A DNA stretch of 64,000 nucleotides from Metellina segmentata (taxonomy: Eukaryota > Arthropoda > Arachnida > Araneae > Tetragnathidae). The stretch is from contig OX375875.1 in NCBI GenBank assembly GCA_947359465.1, forward strand, positions 12,782,538 to 12,846,537, read 5' to 3'. Of this stretch, positions 22,486 to 33,055 are shown one piece after another. The notes below the pieces were generated by a model, which made no database searches, was not told the DNA's origin, and saw only the letters and a program-made list of their open reading frames with translations. The translations under genes were made by a program, and so were the position numbers. Position 1 is the first letter of the stretch. The number at the start of each line of letters is the position of its first letter.

Positions 22486-23465
22486 GGCCATATTCACAAG
22501 TCTCGAGTTAACTCGAGGATCAGTTGATCCGCGAGTAAGAGTTAACTCGAGGATTATCAAAAACGGTATTCTCAAACGGCGTGTTAAGTGATCCGGGGAT
22601 TAAAATGAGACGCTCGCTATGATTGGCTCCTCACGATCACATGATATTTGTTTATATTGGTTAGGACGCCCGAATCTGCATTCATACTGATCAAGCACGT
22701 ACTTCGCCGTAGAATTGATTCCAAATTGTGAATAAATAGGACTCGCACAGCATTTTAATATGGGTTTGGGAAAAGAAATGCAAAGGTATTTAATCTCAAA
22801 TTGGAATTTTATGGAAACCTAAATTTGGCAAGAAAGAATTGTACACAATGTCTTGACAGATGTATGTAATCTGATTATCTTTGTACTTGTCAGTATGGGT
22901 GTGTGTTGGTGTCGTGACAAGTAACTTGCATTATCAATTTTCTTTCATTCGTAGTAACTCAACAGAATAATTTTAATTCTACGACGAATTTGTAACTGCC
23001 ATGGTCGTTTTCTACCGTTCGCTCTCTCCGGCTTAGAGGACAGAGGTGGCGCCATCTATCTTTTCGCTAAGCTGCTTGGTTAAGATTACGCAGCTATTTT
23101 TATTTTCATTTTTCTTTTGAATTTCAATAAAAATATGTTTAAATTTTTCCATTCAAGCAATTTTATAATGAGGAGATTAGCTGCTATGAAGTAGGTGCTC
23201 CGTAATGACAGATCCAGTTCAGTCGTCGCAAGAATTCTGTAATTGAGCATAGAATGAAATGTGTCCTCCATTTTCTTTTTCCAAAAAGATGGTACTGCGC
23301 ATGCGTTAAATGTAACTCGCGAGTTAACTCGCCGATTTCGGAGGATCAAAATGTAACACCGAAACGGCAGTTTAAACCACGGATCAGGACTTGTGAATAC
23401 GGTTTTCTCGATAACTCGCGGATTATCGTTGATCCTCGAGTTAACTCGGACTTGTGAATACGGCC
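22486..23465. mobile_element. MITE with CTCGAGTTAACTCGAG palindromes, inside the mariner
   Basis: Inverted ends GGCC[A/G]TATTCACAAGTC enclose 980 bp. Just inside the left end is the perfect 16-bp palindrome CTCGAGTTAACTCGAG (22502-22517), with a near copy inside the right end (about 23435) and variants near 22546 and 23310. It interrupts the mariner code between RW..T (23470) and QGAYF (about 22470). No coding content recognised. Confidence 0.8.
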
Positions 23466-24072
23466 ATAGTCCACCGTTCCTTCCACTGCTGAAAACACTT
23501 CTGGACGACTTCTTTTGGAATGGTGTTTAGCTCCGCCGTCGCGTTCTGCATTATCTCTTCTCTACTCTCGAAACGGGATCCTTTCAATGACGTCTTCAAT
23601 TTCGAAAACAACCAGAAGTCACAAGGAGCCATGTCTGGAGAGTATAGGGAGGTTGGCGAACGACTGGGATTCCATGTTCCGCCAAGAAAGTCTGAATCAG
23701 ATGCGATGAATGAGATAGAGCATTGTCATGATGCAAATGCCAGTTTTTTACCGTCCAGAGGTCACATTTTTTGCACCGAACTGCATCACAGAGCCGGCGG
23801 AGAACTTCTTGCTAGTACTCTTTAGTCACTGTTTGTCCTTCCGGTGCGTATTCGTGATGCAAAATTCCACCGATATCAAAGAACACAGTTAACATCACGT
23901 TGATTTTGCTTCTCACCTTTCGCGAGTTTTTCGTCCGTAGGGACCAGGGATGCTTCCATTGCGCCGAATGTGCTTTTGTTTCCAAGCATGTTGTTACAGA
24001 ATCACCAAGCTTTTGACAAAATTTGATGCAGTATCTTTGCTTAAATCTTTTAGTCATCTTGAGAGAAATCAA
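23466..24072 (-). pseudogene. Mariner transposase, C-terminal part
   Basis: Minus-strand pieces: 24072-23812 (EKLAKGEKQNQRDVN region, VFFDIGGILHHEYAPEGQTV), then in shifted frames HHDNALSHSS and SPDMAPCDFWLFSKLK, and finally CFQQWKERWT. The last two aspartates of the triad (in HHDN and in CDFW) are 34 residues apart, the classical mariner spacing. Frameshifts and the missing N-terminus make it dead. The final residues lie beyond the MITE near 22470 (AQGAYF). Confidence 0.85.
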
Positions 24073-24326
24073 AATCCGACGAACACTTATAACTGCACCT
24101 CACTCGGCGTTGAGCAGGTAACGACTGGCACGCTGGAACGCGGAAAAATATCCAAGCATGAGCAAGAGATTAAGTTGTCTCTTTCCACTGTGCACAGTGG
24201 CACCGCCTTAACGTCACAGCTGTGTGCGCTTGAAAATTCAAGGTCGGATGCTTTTTAGACCAGCCCTCGTATCTTGTTGAAACCACTTGCAGAGTTAATG
24301 ACTAAATCGCTTCTTTTCTTTCTCAG

Positions 24327-24493
24327 AAAACCCTCTCCAGTGCGACTGCACCATTTCTTGGTTGGTCTTCTCGACTAGGTATGTGGATGTGGAAGGCTAC
24401 TGCAGCAGTCCGGCCAACTTGAAGGACAGACACCTGTTGCGGCTCACAAGAGAAGAGTTCAAATACTGTCCGCAAGCAATTCAGAGGGATTAG
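24327..24493 (+). CDS. Secreted leucine-rich-repeat protein, exon 3 (LRRCT and stop)
   Basis: The acceptor CTTTTCTTTCTCAG precedes 24327; the first codon is split with exon 2 (G|AA, E266). It encodes ENPLQCDCTISWL and then the rest of a C-terminal LRR cap with C271, C273, C291 and C313 (CxC, 17 residues, C, 21 residues, C), ending in D320 and TAG at 24491-24493. There is no membrane segment or GPI signal after the cap, supporting a soluble secreted protein. A mariner ends only 57 bases upstream, so branch point and polypyrimidine tract must lie within that gap. Confidence 0.92.
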
Positions 24494-24528
24494 AAGCAGC
24501 CTGTACGATGCTCAGGAACTATTTATAC

Positions 24529-24534
24529 AATAAA
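24529..24534 (+). terminator. Polyadenylation signal AATAAA of the LRR gene
   Basis: AATAAA 35 bases after the stop codon, in an A/T-rich context; the only canonical signal close to the stop. Confidence 0.7.
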
Positions 24535-27353
24535 AGAATAACCCCTCAAAACCTTCTCTATACTCTAACACTGTATTCGACTTGCTCATACTATTCAGTA
24601 CGCAGCTCATTTTGTTTTACCAGAATGGGTCGAAAATAAACTTTTCCAACAAAATTGTTTTACCAGTATCGCTTGAGGTAGGAAGGTATTGTAGTTATCG
24701 TGGCACAGGACCAACATAACGGGACATTGGCAATGGTCCGGGATCAAACTCGAAGAGAAAGGTCCGAGGAAGGCATCATGTAATTTTGAACCTCGAAAAC
24801 CACTTTTTTCTAAAATATTATATTTGAACAATTTAAAATTATATTTATGTTTGTACTAATTTTTTTATTTCTTCCCATAATTTATGAATTCTTGAGTGAT
24901 GCAAAATGGATGGTTAAAAACTCAATTACACAACTTGTATTTTGGAATTGAATCCGAAAGCCCAAACGAAGCGAAACGTTGATCATATAAGCATAATTTT
25001 TCAGTTCGGTATCTGAAAACCCCAGTATTAATGTTTTACTTTTAAAAATTAATCAGAATTACCAGTCGTTGCTCGGGTTATATTAATTAGACATTGATTG
25101 AAAAGTGATACGACTAATCACTTCTCTTTTATAAAAGAATGTTAGCATCATTTTAGTGGAAGGAAAATAGTTTTTTTTTATTGGTACTTATTTACATTGA
25201 TAAATCTGCGCTCAGATAGCAAAATGTTTTAGTCACTTTTCCCAAAAAATTGGCTAAGTCCCATCCTGGAGTCTTTTTTGTCAATGTTTAGAAGGTTGCA
25301 AAATGTAGTAAGTCTTTTTCTTTCAGTTTATGAGTAAACAAAGTTGGGAAAATTGTAAAAAAATCAAAAACCACATGTTGAATCTTAAAATTGCTGTCAC
25401 GAAAAATTAAGTGACTTACAACATGTTTCCATCTGAGCACAGAAACGAAGTTTGTACTTGACAATGTAATAGTTATGATTTCTTGATTATAGTTCTGTGC
25501 ACATTTTTCTAACTGAACTTTTTGGCTATTTCTTTTAGTTTCGAATTGATTTTTTTTAAACTTCTTTATTTCGCCGCAAGGAGCGCTGTAAGCAGTTCAA
25601 TAAATTCAGCATAGTCACTTTTCTATAGGTTCACGTTACTTCCTTAACAATATTAGACGCTGTTTCAAATGTAAAGGGCTTAAAGGGACTTTACAGGTCA
25701 CCCTGTGCGTGCACAAACCACTAGAAGATACTTTAAAATTTGTTAACTTTTGTTTTCAATTCAAGAAATGGTTCGAATTACTGCTTCGAAACCTAGTTGA
25801 ATTCTCAATATTAATATTCAATCGCAGGTGTAAAAAACTTATAAAATTTACCTAGACGTCTGTATTTAACTGTTAAAAAAAATGTTAACTTATTTTCTCC
25901 AAAATTTCTTAGCGCTTTAACAATTCCGAATACTTTTCGTGGCGCCATCTAATGAAGAATATAGATACTATTAATCCATAAAGTCGAAATATTCCAAGAA
26001 CGACTCATCCCACTAACCACTACGTTGCCCGTAACAGTTCTTTTCGTGGGGTCAGTTCGGGTCAGGTGTGACCACTGCTCACTAACCGCCGGTGATTCAT
26101 ACAAATTCCCATTTCGTTTGCTTTGCAATCAGTCTATATCGATGGGAATTGGGAACCTATTGGGTAACCGCCATCACGGCGTAGCCCGTTTGCTTCGCAA
26201 ACCAACGCCACGGATAAAGCTCATTGTCAAATGCAGCCTAGTTCGAATTGCGAAGAGATTCAATCGGCGTGACATCACAATCTCTTGCGAAAATAAAAAT
26301 ATTTAATTAAAAAATTATTTATTAAAAGAAATTTAATTGTATAAAATATATATCTGGTGTAAAATTTTCTAAATTTTAAATCCGTTGAAATTTTCAATTT
26401 TTTCTTTTTCCGATTCCAATTTTACAAAAAAGAACAAAACAATGGCAGTCAAAATTTTTTTTATTTGTTTTGCTTTCCTTGGCTGGAATTGTTTGAGCGC
26501 AGGAAATGTATTTCTCGAACGCGAAGGTTGGCGTGACATCACTACATCGTTCGAAAATATAAGATATTCAATTTTGAAATTATTTATTTAAAGAAATTCA
26601 TATTTATAGGTATATTAATCTAATTGTGAAATTTTTCGCAGATTTCAAATCCGTTGAAACTTTTACTCTCTTTAATGATCTAGGAGACAGAAATAAGGTT
26701 TACAAAACTATAGTTAACACTTTATTTCTTTTTTTTTCTTCGGCTTAAACCCCCCCCCCCCCCCTCTGCCAAATGAAACTGTAAAAATAAATTTGGAATC
26801 TACCATCTCTTTATGGTGTTGCCATTCTAAGGAAAACTATAATAATTAAATTCCATTAAATTCATTTTAAAATGTTCTAGATTGAATTTTAAAATTCGCG
26901 CTTAGTACAAAAGTTGCAAAAAATTCGGCCTACCAGTGTGAAAAATCCCATTACTGAAAGTACCAGATTCGTAAGGAACGTGCACATAACAAAACACTTC
27001 CTTTTATAATAGTAGATTACACTCTATCGCAGAGCGAATCAAACGGAACATCGTTTGGCATTCTAGCTACGGCACTGCAAAATTAGACATCGTTTTCCTG
27101 TTTTGGTCCACTCTTCATCAAGTTCCATCAAGAATCGTCGACGGATTAAATTCATGGTGGTGCTATCTAGGAAGGAAATTTATAACTATATTTCCTTTTC
27201 CTTCAAATAGTTTCACCTCTAAATATATTTCAAAATAAAATTCAAAAGTTAAGCAAACTATTTCCTCACATTTGATATTCAATTTTTTTTTTTAATTCTA
27301 TGGCTGGGAAAAATTCTATTCCTGGGAAAAATATTAAATTTCCAGTTATCAAG
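24535..27353. other. Intergenic sequence with repeat fragments
   Basis: A minus-strand SINE 3' fragment lies at about 24677-24790 (ATTGGCAATGGTCCGGGATC). GATTTCAAATC modules lie at about 26366-26395 and 26636-26667. A poly-C run sits at 26751-26764. Open frames at 26025-26306 and 26385-26591 show no recognisable content. No host exon seen. Confidence 0.45.
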
Positions 27354-28125
27354 GTAATGGTAATTAATGTCGCTCTGGAGATACACAACGGCTAGTTGAC
27401 GATATTCCGGGATCAATCCTCAAGGTAATTGGTAATTTTAGTTAACGTCGTACTAGAGCAACACAACGGGCTATTGACGACGGTCCGGGATCAGTACCTT
27501 AAGGAAAAGTAATTTGGTAATTTTTAGTTAACGTCGTACTAGAGCAACACAACGGGCTATTGACGACGGTCCGGGATCAGTCCCTTAAGGGAAAGATCCG
27601 AGGACAACACCTCGTAATTTTGAACCACGGTCAGATGACGAAGCAACACCTGAGCTAGCACCCCACTCTCCAAACTTCCACGCCAACCCAACGTGAGGAC
27701 TTTCGGCCACGACAGATTTAAGGTGCACCAGCCGCCTCTACACCATACGCTTACAAACATCCATGCCCGGACCCGGATTCGAACCAGGAACCTTCCGATC
27801 TAGAGGCTCTAACCTTACCACTATACCACTAACCTTACCACTAACACCTTAACCACTATACCGTTTGGTCAGCTCCCTTAAGGAAAAGATCCGAGGACAA
27901 CACCTCGTAATTTTGAACCACGGTCAGGTGACGAAGCAACACCTGAGCTGGCACCCTACTCTCCGAAGTTCTTCGCCAACCCAACGTGAGGACTTTCGGC
28001 CACGACAGATTTAAGGTGCACCAGTCGCCTCTACACCATACGCTTACAAACATCCATGCCCGGACCCGGATTCGAGGCCGATCTAGAGGCTAACACCTTA
28101 ACCACTATACCGGTTGGTCGGCAAA
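27354..28125 (-). repeat. Cluster of four head-to-tail SINE copies
   Basis: Four minus-strand pieces of the 11405-type SINE: 3' ends at 27354-27420 and 27423-27502, a near-full copy at 27515-27870 and a copy lacking its 3' end at 27876-28122. Each starts with ACGTCGTACTAGAGCAACAC or the matching internal part. In the third copy the A-box region is expanded, with CCACTATACCACTAACCTTA duplicated, so the tRNA-like head is longer than normal. Confidence 0.88.
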
Positions 28126-28139
28126 AAAGGAAAAGAACC

Positions 28140-28345
28140 GAGGACAACACCACGTAATTTTAAACCACGTTCACCAACCACGACAAGCTCAACACAGGAT
28201 CTGGAACCCCGCACCAATCCATAATGAGAAATTAGAGGCCACGACAAATTTAACATACACCAACTACCGGGAACACGACTATCTTAGGCTGAACCGAGTA
28301 CCGAACTCGCAACTTTTTCTAATCCGTTATTCTTCCGACCGGGCT
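28140..28345 (-). repeat. SINE of the second head type, decayed
   Basis: On the minus strand, the head (GAGCCCGGTCGGAAGAATAA, B-box-like GAGTTCGGTACTC) and body (GTGTATGTTAAATTTGTCGT) follow the pattern of the copies at 15477 and 42172. Confidence 0.65.
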
Positions 28346-28385
28346 CGTTTTCCAGGTCTTCAGTTATTCCATTTTGTATACACTG

Positions 28386-28780
28386 CCCTACAATAATGGA
28401 TCGGACACCAGCGGATTTGCATAAAATCCGATTATTTGTTTGGGGGTGTTTTTCGTGGTATGGACTGGGACCTTTGCGTGTTGTTCTTGGTCAATTGAAA
28501 ATCTACATGAACGGTTTGGACAATCAGGTTCATCCTACGCTCTAGCAATTTTATGGAATGGACGAATGTTACTTACAGGACGACAACGCTCCATGCCACG
28601 TTGCAGCTTGACAAGCAATGGTATCAAGATACGGATGTAAAGCGTCTTCCCTGGCCTACCTCAGAGTCCCGACCCAAATCCCATAGAACATTTGTGGGAC
28701 GCATTAGAGCGACGCTTACGGGCCAGGGAACTACGTTCGAAATCTACAGACGAGCTGGCGACATTCTTGCAGAAGATTAA
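28386..28780 (+). mobile_element. Internally deleted Tc1 transposon, copy 3 (right end lost)
   Basis: Starts CCCTACAATAATGGATCGGA and carries the same GGATTTGCATAAAATCC hairpin and transposase C-terminal code (TDVKRLPWPTSES; about 28630) as copies 1 and 2, but stops at about 28775 without the right inverted repeat. TG rather than TA precedes the left end. Confidence 0.82.
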
Positions 28781-28912
28781 ATGATTAATTATAAATTTAA
28801 TCTTTAAGAGTGATATCAAAAAATTTCCAGACCCGAACCCCTTCCTCCCCTCACTAATACAACAAATCTTTTAAATGGGGAAGCCGCCATATTTCTCTCG
28901 TCCAGGCCGTTT

Positions 28913-29035
28913 CCTCATGTGACCGTTGTTCAAAATTACATGTTGTCCTGATATATTTCCCTTGAGGATTGATACCAAAACGTCACCAAAAACCGGTTCT
29001 CTCGCTGCAGTGCCGACGTTAACTAAAATACCTTA
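28913..29035 (+). repeat. SINE 3' fragment
   Basis: CATGTGACCGTTGTTCAAAA, then ACGTTAACTAAAATACC, matches the body and tail of the SINE at 11405. It ends 65 bases left of the intact mariner. Confidence 0.65.
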
Positions 29036-29350
29036 CCACAATAACTCTGATTTACAGGAAATCATGACCGTTAACAGCGAATCTGATGTATTCAGTTTAT
29101 ACAGGGTGGTCCCGAATTCATGGTACAAACTTTAATGGTAGGTACAGGACATTGTAACAATGATTTATTGTATAGGAATGTATAGTCGCAAGTGACGCGG
29201 TGAGGCGTAAACAGGGGAAATAAAAGGAAAGAGAAATGGAGTGATCGGTTGGTATCATTGCCGGTAGAGGGCAGTAGATGTCTAGCCGCTGTTGAACATG
29301 ATGCATCGCAGTAGGGAAAAGCGCCATTCACAATTGTGCTGCCGTAGACG

Positions 29351-30427
29351 ATGGGTGACTTTACGTATGCAGAAAAAGCAGACATGCATTACATGTACGG
29401 CCGTGCAAATGGTAACGGCAGAGCTGCGTTACGAATGTATCGCGCGGAGTATCCTGATCGACGAATGCCGGATCATAGAATTTTTCAACGGTTATATCGT
29501 CAACTTTGTGAAACAGGTGCGTTCGACGTCAACAGACATGGCGCTGGTCGAGTAAGAGCTGTACGCACTCCAAGGCTGGAAGAAAGCATCTTGAACATTG
29601 TGGCTGATAGACCCGAGTCAAGCACAAGAACTGTTGCGCGTGACGTAGGTGTGAGTCATCAGACTGTATGCAGAGTGTTAAACGAAAATCGCTTACACCC
29701 CTTCCATTTTCAGAAAGTACAAGCATTGAATCCGGCAGATTATCCTCGCCGCGTGAACTTCTGCCTGTGGGTGATGCAGCAATGTGCGTTGCAGCCGGAT
29801 TTCGTAGATTATGTGCTATTTACAGATGAAGCGACATTTTCACGCGAGGGTGTCTTTAATGCGCACAATTCCCATGTGTGGGCAACCGATAATCCACATG
29901 CAACGCGTCGACATGCGTTTCAACAACGTTTCAGTATTAATGTGTGGGCTGGTATTGTGAACGACTTTTTGATTGGCCCATACTTACTACCCACGCGGCT
30001 CACTGGCGGAAGCTATCTTATTTTTCTGAAAGAAGTGTTACCACAACTGCTGCATGATGTTCCGATCGCCATTCGTAACCGCATGTGGTTTCAGCACGAT
30101 GGGGCGCCAGCACACTTCAGCATTGATGTACGGAATTACCTGAATGCCACGTTTGGTACTCGATGGATTGGGCGTGGTGGACCAGTCCCTTGGCCACCCC
30201 GATCTCCCGATTTATCGAGCCTCGATTACTTTTTATGGGGACATCTAAAGCATCTTGTTTATGAGACTCCAGTTGACTCAGATGAGGATCTCGTCGCTCG
30301 CTTATCTGTAGCTGCTGCAGGTGTGCGTGAAATACCAGGCATCTTTGAACGTGTACGCCAATCGCTCCACCGACGCTGTCAAGCATGTATCGATACTGGT
30401 GGACGCAATTTTGAACAATTACTGTAA
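29351..30427 (+). CDS. Mariner-like transposase (DUF4817 type), 358 aa, intact
   Basis: Single open frame from ATG 29351 to TAA 30427, 128 bp inside the left repeat. Residues 1-60 match the DUF4817 DNA-binding region (YMYGRANGNGRAALRMYRAE); 70-125 form a second helix-turn-helix (STRTVARDVGVSHQTVCRVL). The DDE-type core has D159 in LFTDEATF, D250 in FQHDGAPAHF and D292 in RSPDLSSLDYFLWG. Aligning D292 with the last aspartate of Mos1 gives 41 residues between the second and third acids (DD41D), against 34 in Mos1. It should cut and paste the surrounding element at TA sites in the nucleus. All expected residues are present and nothing is truncated. The alternative start at 29292 is in another frame and lacks the motifs. 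Confidence 0.96.
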   Translation: MGDFTYAEKADMHYMYGRANGNGRAALRMYRAEYPDRRMPDHRIFQRLYRQLCETGAFDVNRHGAGRVRAVRTPRLEESILNIVADRPESSTRTVARDVGVSHQTVCRVLNENRLHPFHFQKVQALNPADYPRRVNFCLWVMQQCALQPDFVDYVLFTDEATFSREGVFNAHNSHVWATDNPHATRRHAFQQRFSINVWAGIVNDFLIGPYLLPTRLTGGSYLIFLKEVLPQLLHDVPIAIRNRMWFQHDGAPAHFSIDVRNYLNATFGTRWIGRGGPVPWPPRSPDLSSLDYFLWGHLKHLVYETPVDSDEDLVARLSVAAAGVREIPGIFERVRQSLHRRCQACIDTGGRNFEQLL

Positions 30428-30453
30428 ACATGACACTTGTCAACAACGCTTTC

Positions 30454-30459
30454 AATAAA
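30454..30459 (+). terminator. AATAAA after the transposase
   Basis: AATAAA 27 bases after the stop codon and inside the element, so the transposase message could be terminated within the transposon itself. Confidence 0.55.
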
Positions 30460-30616
30460 ATCTTTGTTTTTCCTTTCGGCCGTTATTTCCCCTGTTTTCG
30501 CCTCACCGCGTCACTTGCGACTATACATTCCTATACAATAAATCATTGTTACAATGTCCTGTACCTACCATTAAAGTTTGTACCATGAATTCGGGACCAC
30601 CCTGTATATATATATG

Positions 30617-30888
30617 GCCGACCAACCGGTATAGTGGTTAAGGTGTTAGCCTCTAGATCGGAAGGTTCCTGGTTCGAATCCGGGTCCGGGCATGGTTGTT
30701 TGTAAGCGTATGGTGTAGAGGCGGCTGGTGCGCCTTAAATCTGTCGTGGTCGAAAGTCCTCACGTTGGGTTGGCGTGGAAGTTTGGAGAGTGGGGTGCCA
30801 GATCAGGTGTTGCTTCGTCATCTGACCGTGGTTCAAAATTACGAGGTGTTGTCCTCGGATCTTTCCCTTAAGGGACTGATCCTGGACC
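30617..30888 (+). repeat. SINE (11405 type), 3'-truncated
   Basis: Head with A box GGTATAGTGGTTAAGG and B box GGTTCGAATCC, and body almost identical to the full copy, but it stops at CCTGGACC and runs directly into Tc1 code. It starts 13 bases right of the intact mariner. Confidence 0.88.
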
Positions 30889-31269
30889 AAAGTCAATGCT
30901 GGTTAATGCTGACTGCTGTTCATCGGCGGCGAAGGCTGGAATTTGCACGCCAGTACCGCAACTGGACGTCCACAAAGTGGCTACAGGTGGCTTTTCCCGA
31001 TGAATCACGTTTTATGCTCCATCGGACAGATGGACGTTGGCGTATACAGCGTGAAACGTCTGAAAGCAAACACCCTGCAACAATTGCCGGAAGGATCCAG
31101 GCTGGAGGAAGGAGCACTATGGTTTGGGGAATGTTTTCCTGGCATTCGCTGGGTGCACTCATCAGAAACCTATTTGACTCTCTTCCAGCACGTCTCGCAG
31201 GGGTCCGCTCTGCCAAAGGTGGTTATTCTGGCTTTTGACAGGTGGTCACATTAATGTGACTGGACTGTG
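30889..31269 (+). pseudogene. Tc1-like transposase, internally deleted scrap
   Basis: Reads VHRRRRLEFARQYRNW, then FPDESRFMLHRTDGRWRI (the DES motif carries the first catalytic acid) and GGRSTMVWGMFSWHSLGALI, and then jumps to the protein end SLPARLAGVRSAKGG; the section with the second and third acids is deleted. It closes with GGTCACATTAATGTGACTGG, a Tc1-type inverted end, followed by TA. A different Tc1 family from the three deletion derivatives. Confidence 0.82.
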
Positions 31270-32055
31270 TAAATGGAAGTGTTTGTTTGTCTGTTTCTTG
31301 ACGCAAAAACCTGACGATTCTATGGCACTTACAGCAATGAGATTTGGCACACAAGTAGTCCGAATCTTTTGCAATTTTTGGGTCGCGGCGAATTTTAAAA
31401 TTCAATCTAGATCGTTTTTAAATGAATTTTAAGTTTCATTCTCTAGCGGGTGTGAACTTGAACACGTGAACTTGCCGTCAGCCTTGGAACCATGGCAAGT
31501 TTTTTTCATCGCGAAGAACGCTCAGAAAAAAAAAAATTTTTTTTTCGTTTTCGCTTTGATTTTGGGCGGAGGAATGATTATCCAGCCAGACGATAAATCT
31601 TTTAACTGCTGAAGTCACTTAAAAGATTTAGTTCTCTTTTCTCTATCCTAGACCGTTAAAGACAGAGTAAAAATTTCAACGGACTTGAAATCTGCGGAAA
31701 ATTTCACTTCAGATCGTTACCTAAAAATATAATTTTCTTTGAATAAATAATTTTTAAAGTGAATACGTCTTTTATATTTTCGCAAGAGATTGTGACATCA
31801 CGTGAAACAGATTGCATCTTCTGCCCTTTGCGTTAAAAAAAAAAGAAACGGATTACATTTCCTGTCCTATTCCATTTCAGAGAATGAGCAAAAAATAAAA
31901 AACATTTTGACTGTGATTGTTAATTCTTTTTCGTAAAATCGGAATCGCTAATGATAGATTAAAAATTTCAACGGATTTGAAATCTGCGGAAAATTGTACA
32001 CAAGTTTAATAACTTAACACCACGGGCAACGCCGGGCTAGCCATGCAGTGGCTAG
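31270..32055 (+). mobile_element. Helitron-like non-autonomous element, copy 1
   Basis: Starts in a lead (GAAGTGTTTGTTTGTC, then CTGACGATTCTATGGCACTT) shared with copies at 39016 and (minus) 51297, and ends in CACGGGCAACGCCGGGCTAG followed by the hairpin CTAGCCA/TGGCTAG (32037-32055), CTAG and T. Two GATTTGAAATC-type modules lie at 31674 and 31966. No coding sequence. The 5' end may be truncated against the Tc1 scrap. Confidence 0.6.
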
Positions 32056-32400
32056 TAAGATAAAGCTACATTGCTTTTTGAATAACGCAATAACAGGAGA
32101 GACTTATCAGCCTTAACTAAGGGTTTGAAATTTAGGCTATCAGTTGCATCATCAATTCTAGTACCAAAGAGAATTTCTTCATTAACAACAGGAAAGAGTA
32201 AAGTACGGTGGTCATTAAAATAGGTTGCCAGGTGGTGAATACCTTGTGAGTATTCATTGATGGAATCCATCCATTGATCCTTCCAATGCGAAATCTAAAC
32301 CCCCGACGGAATTCGCCGATAGGCACAGGTGCGAGCCAGTGCGGACAATGGAGAGTCGCCAGTCTGTCTGGAATACACACTAAAACTACAATGGGAATTA
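32056..32400 (-). repeat. Duplicated segment with a coding-like minus strand
   Basis: The first 110 bases (GATAAAGCTACATTGCTTTT) recur at 34223-34350. The minus strand is open over 72-82 aa in two frames (ending VVNEEILFGTRIDDATDSLN, then FKPLVKADKSLLLLRYSKSN). I do not recognise it; it may be a fragment of an unfamiliar transposon protein. Confidence 0.4.
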
Positions 32401-32831
32401 ATTTTACTCTGCCTTTATAGATGAACTACCATCAGATTGGGTAGAAACAGCCGAGAGCGAGACTCGACTCCAGATATGAGGCCAATGACAGACGCAACGG
32501 AGTGACATCAGAGCCAACCAGGACCAGCTCCGCCCATGCGGCCGGAGCGCGTCAAAATCCGAGCCAAAGAATATGAAGGAGTAAAAAAATCAGTTTTTGA
32601 CTTGATCTCATCCCGAGGTGCGTCTTAATTTAGAGACCTGTTAAAGGTCGACCAATTTCTTCTCTTTAGAGAATTTATTTTTGGAGTTCGGTATGACCTC
32701 GCCCTGAGAGGACACCTACTCAGAAGCCTTAAGACGCTGAACACTACAAGTCCCCGAGACTTTAATTACTTAGGCCCGGTGCATACATCTTTCGCGAGAT
32801 TATTGAGCAATGTAGTGTCTTTCTTTTAACT
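32401..32831. other. Spacer with a partial inverted-repeat end
   Basis: A partial end of the 20257-type element (TTAGGCCCGGTGCATACATC) lies at about 32770. Nothing else recognised. Confidence 0.4.
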
Positions 32832-33055
32832 TAGGCCCGGTGCACACATCCGGTTTTTCAAAGTGCGGCGCCGCTGCCGCAACGCAAGTGTGGTCTGAGA
32901 TACGTTAAATCCAATGGAGCAGAGCACACATGCCTCCAGCGCCGCTGGGGCGACGCACGTCCAACTTGCGTGCAATTTGTATCGCAGTTCCCCACGGCGC
33001 AGCACATGAGTCTCCGTTCTGAAGTACCTTGTTTTCATAAACAAATGGAATATAA

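Larger units (their letters stand above)
22364..24269 (-). mobile_element. Deleted mariner (DD34D) transposon with a MITE inside
   Basis: Ends are inverted repeats sharing CTAAAAAGCATCCGACCTT (22378 region; 24240 region inverted), outermost base CGAG, each flanked by TA (22362-22363, 24270-24271). The minus strand carries mariner transposase code (next entry). The element fills LRR intron 2 right up to 57 bases before exon 3. Confidence 0.85.
29102..30604 (+). mobile_element. Intact mariner-like transposon, 1503 bp
   Basis: The left end (29102-29223) and inverted right end agree over about 122 bases with one mismatch (first 106 identical), opening CAGGGTGGTCCCGAATTCAT. Both ends are flanked by TA (29100-29101, 30605-30606). 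Between them lies one uninterrupted transposase gene. Long, nearly identical inverted repeats, intact target duplication and intact code all indicate a young insertion. No other copy is present in this window. Confidence 0.95.

Noticed and set aside
29292..29555. 87-codon frame overlapping the start of the mariner transposase
   Set aside because: Shifted frame; all transposase motifs are in the frame starting at 29351.
30117..30455. 112-codon minus-strand frame over the mariner transposase
   Set aside because: Antisense shadow of the transposase gene.
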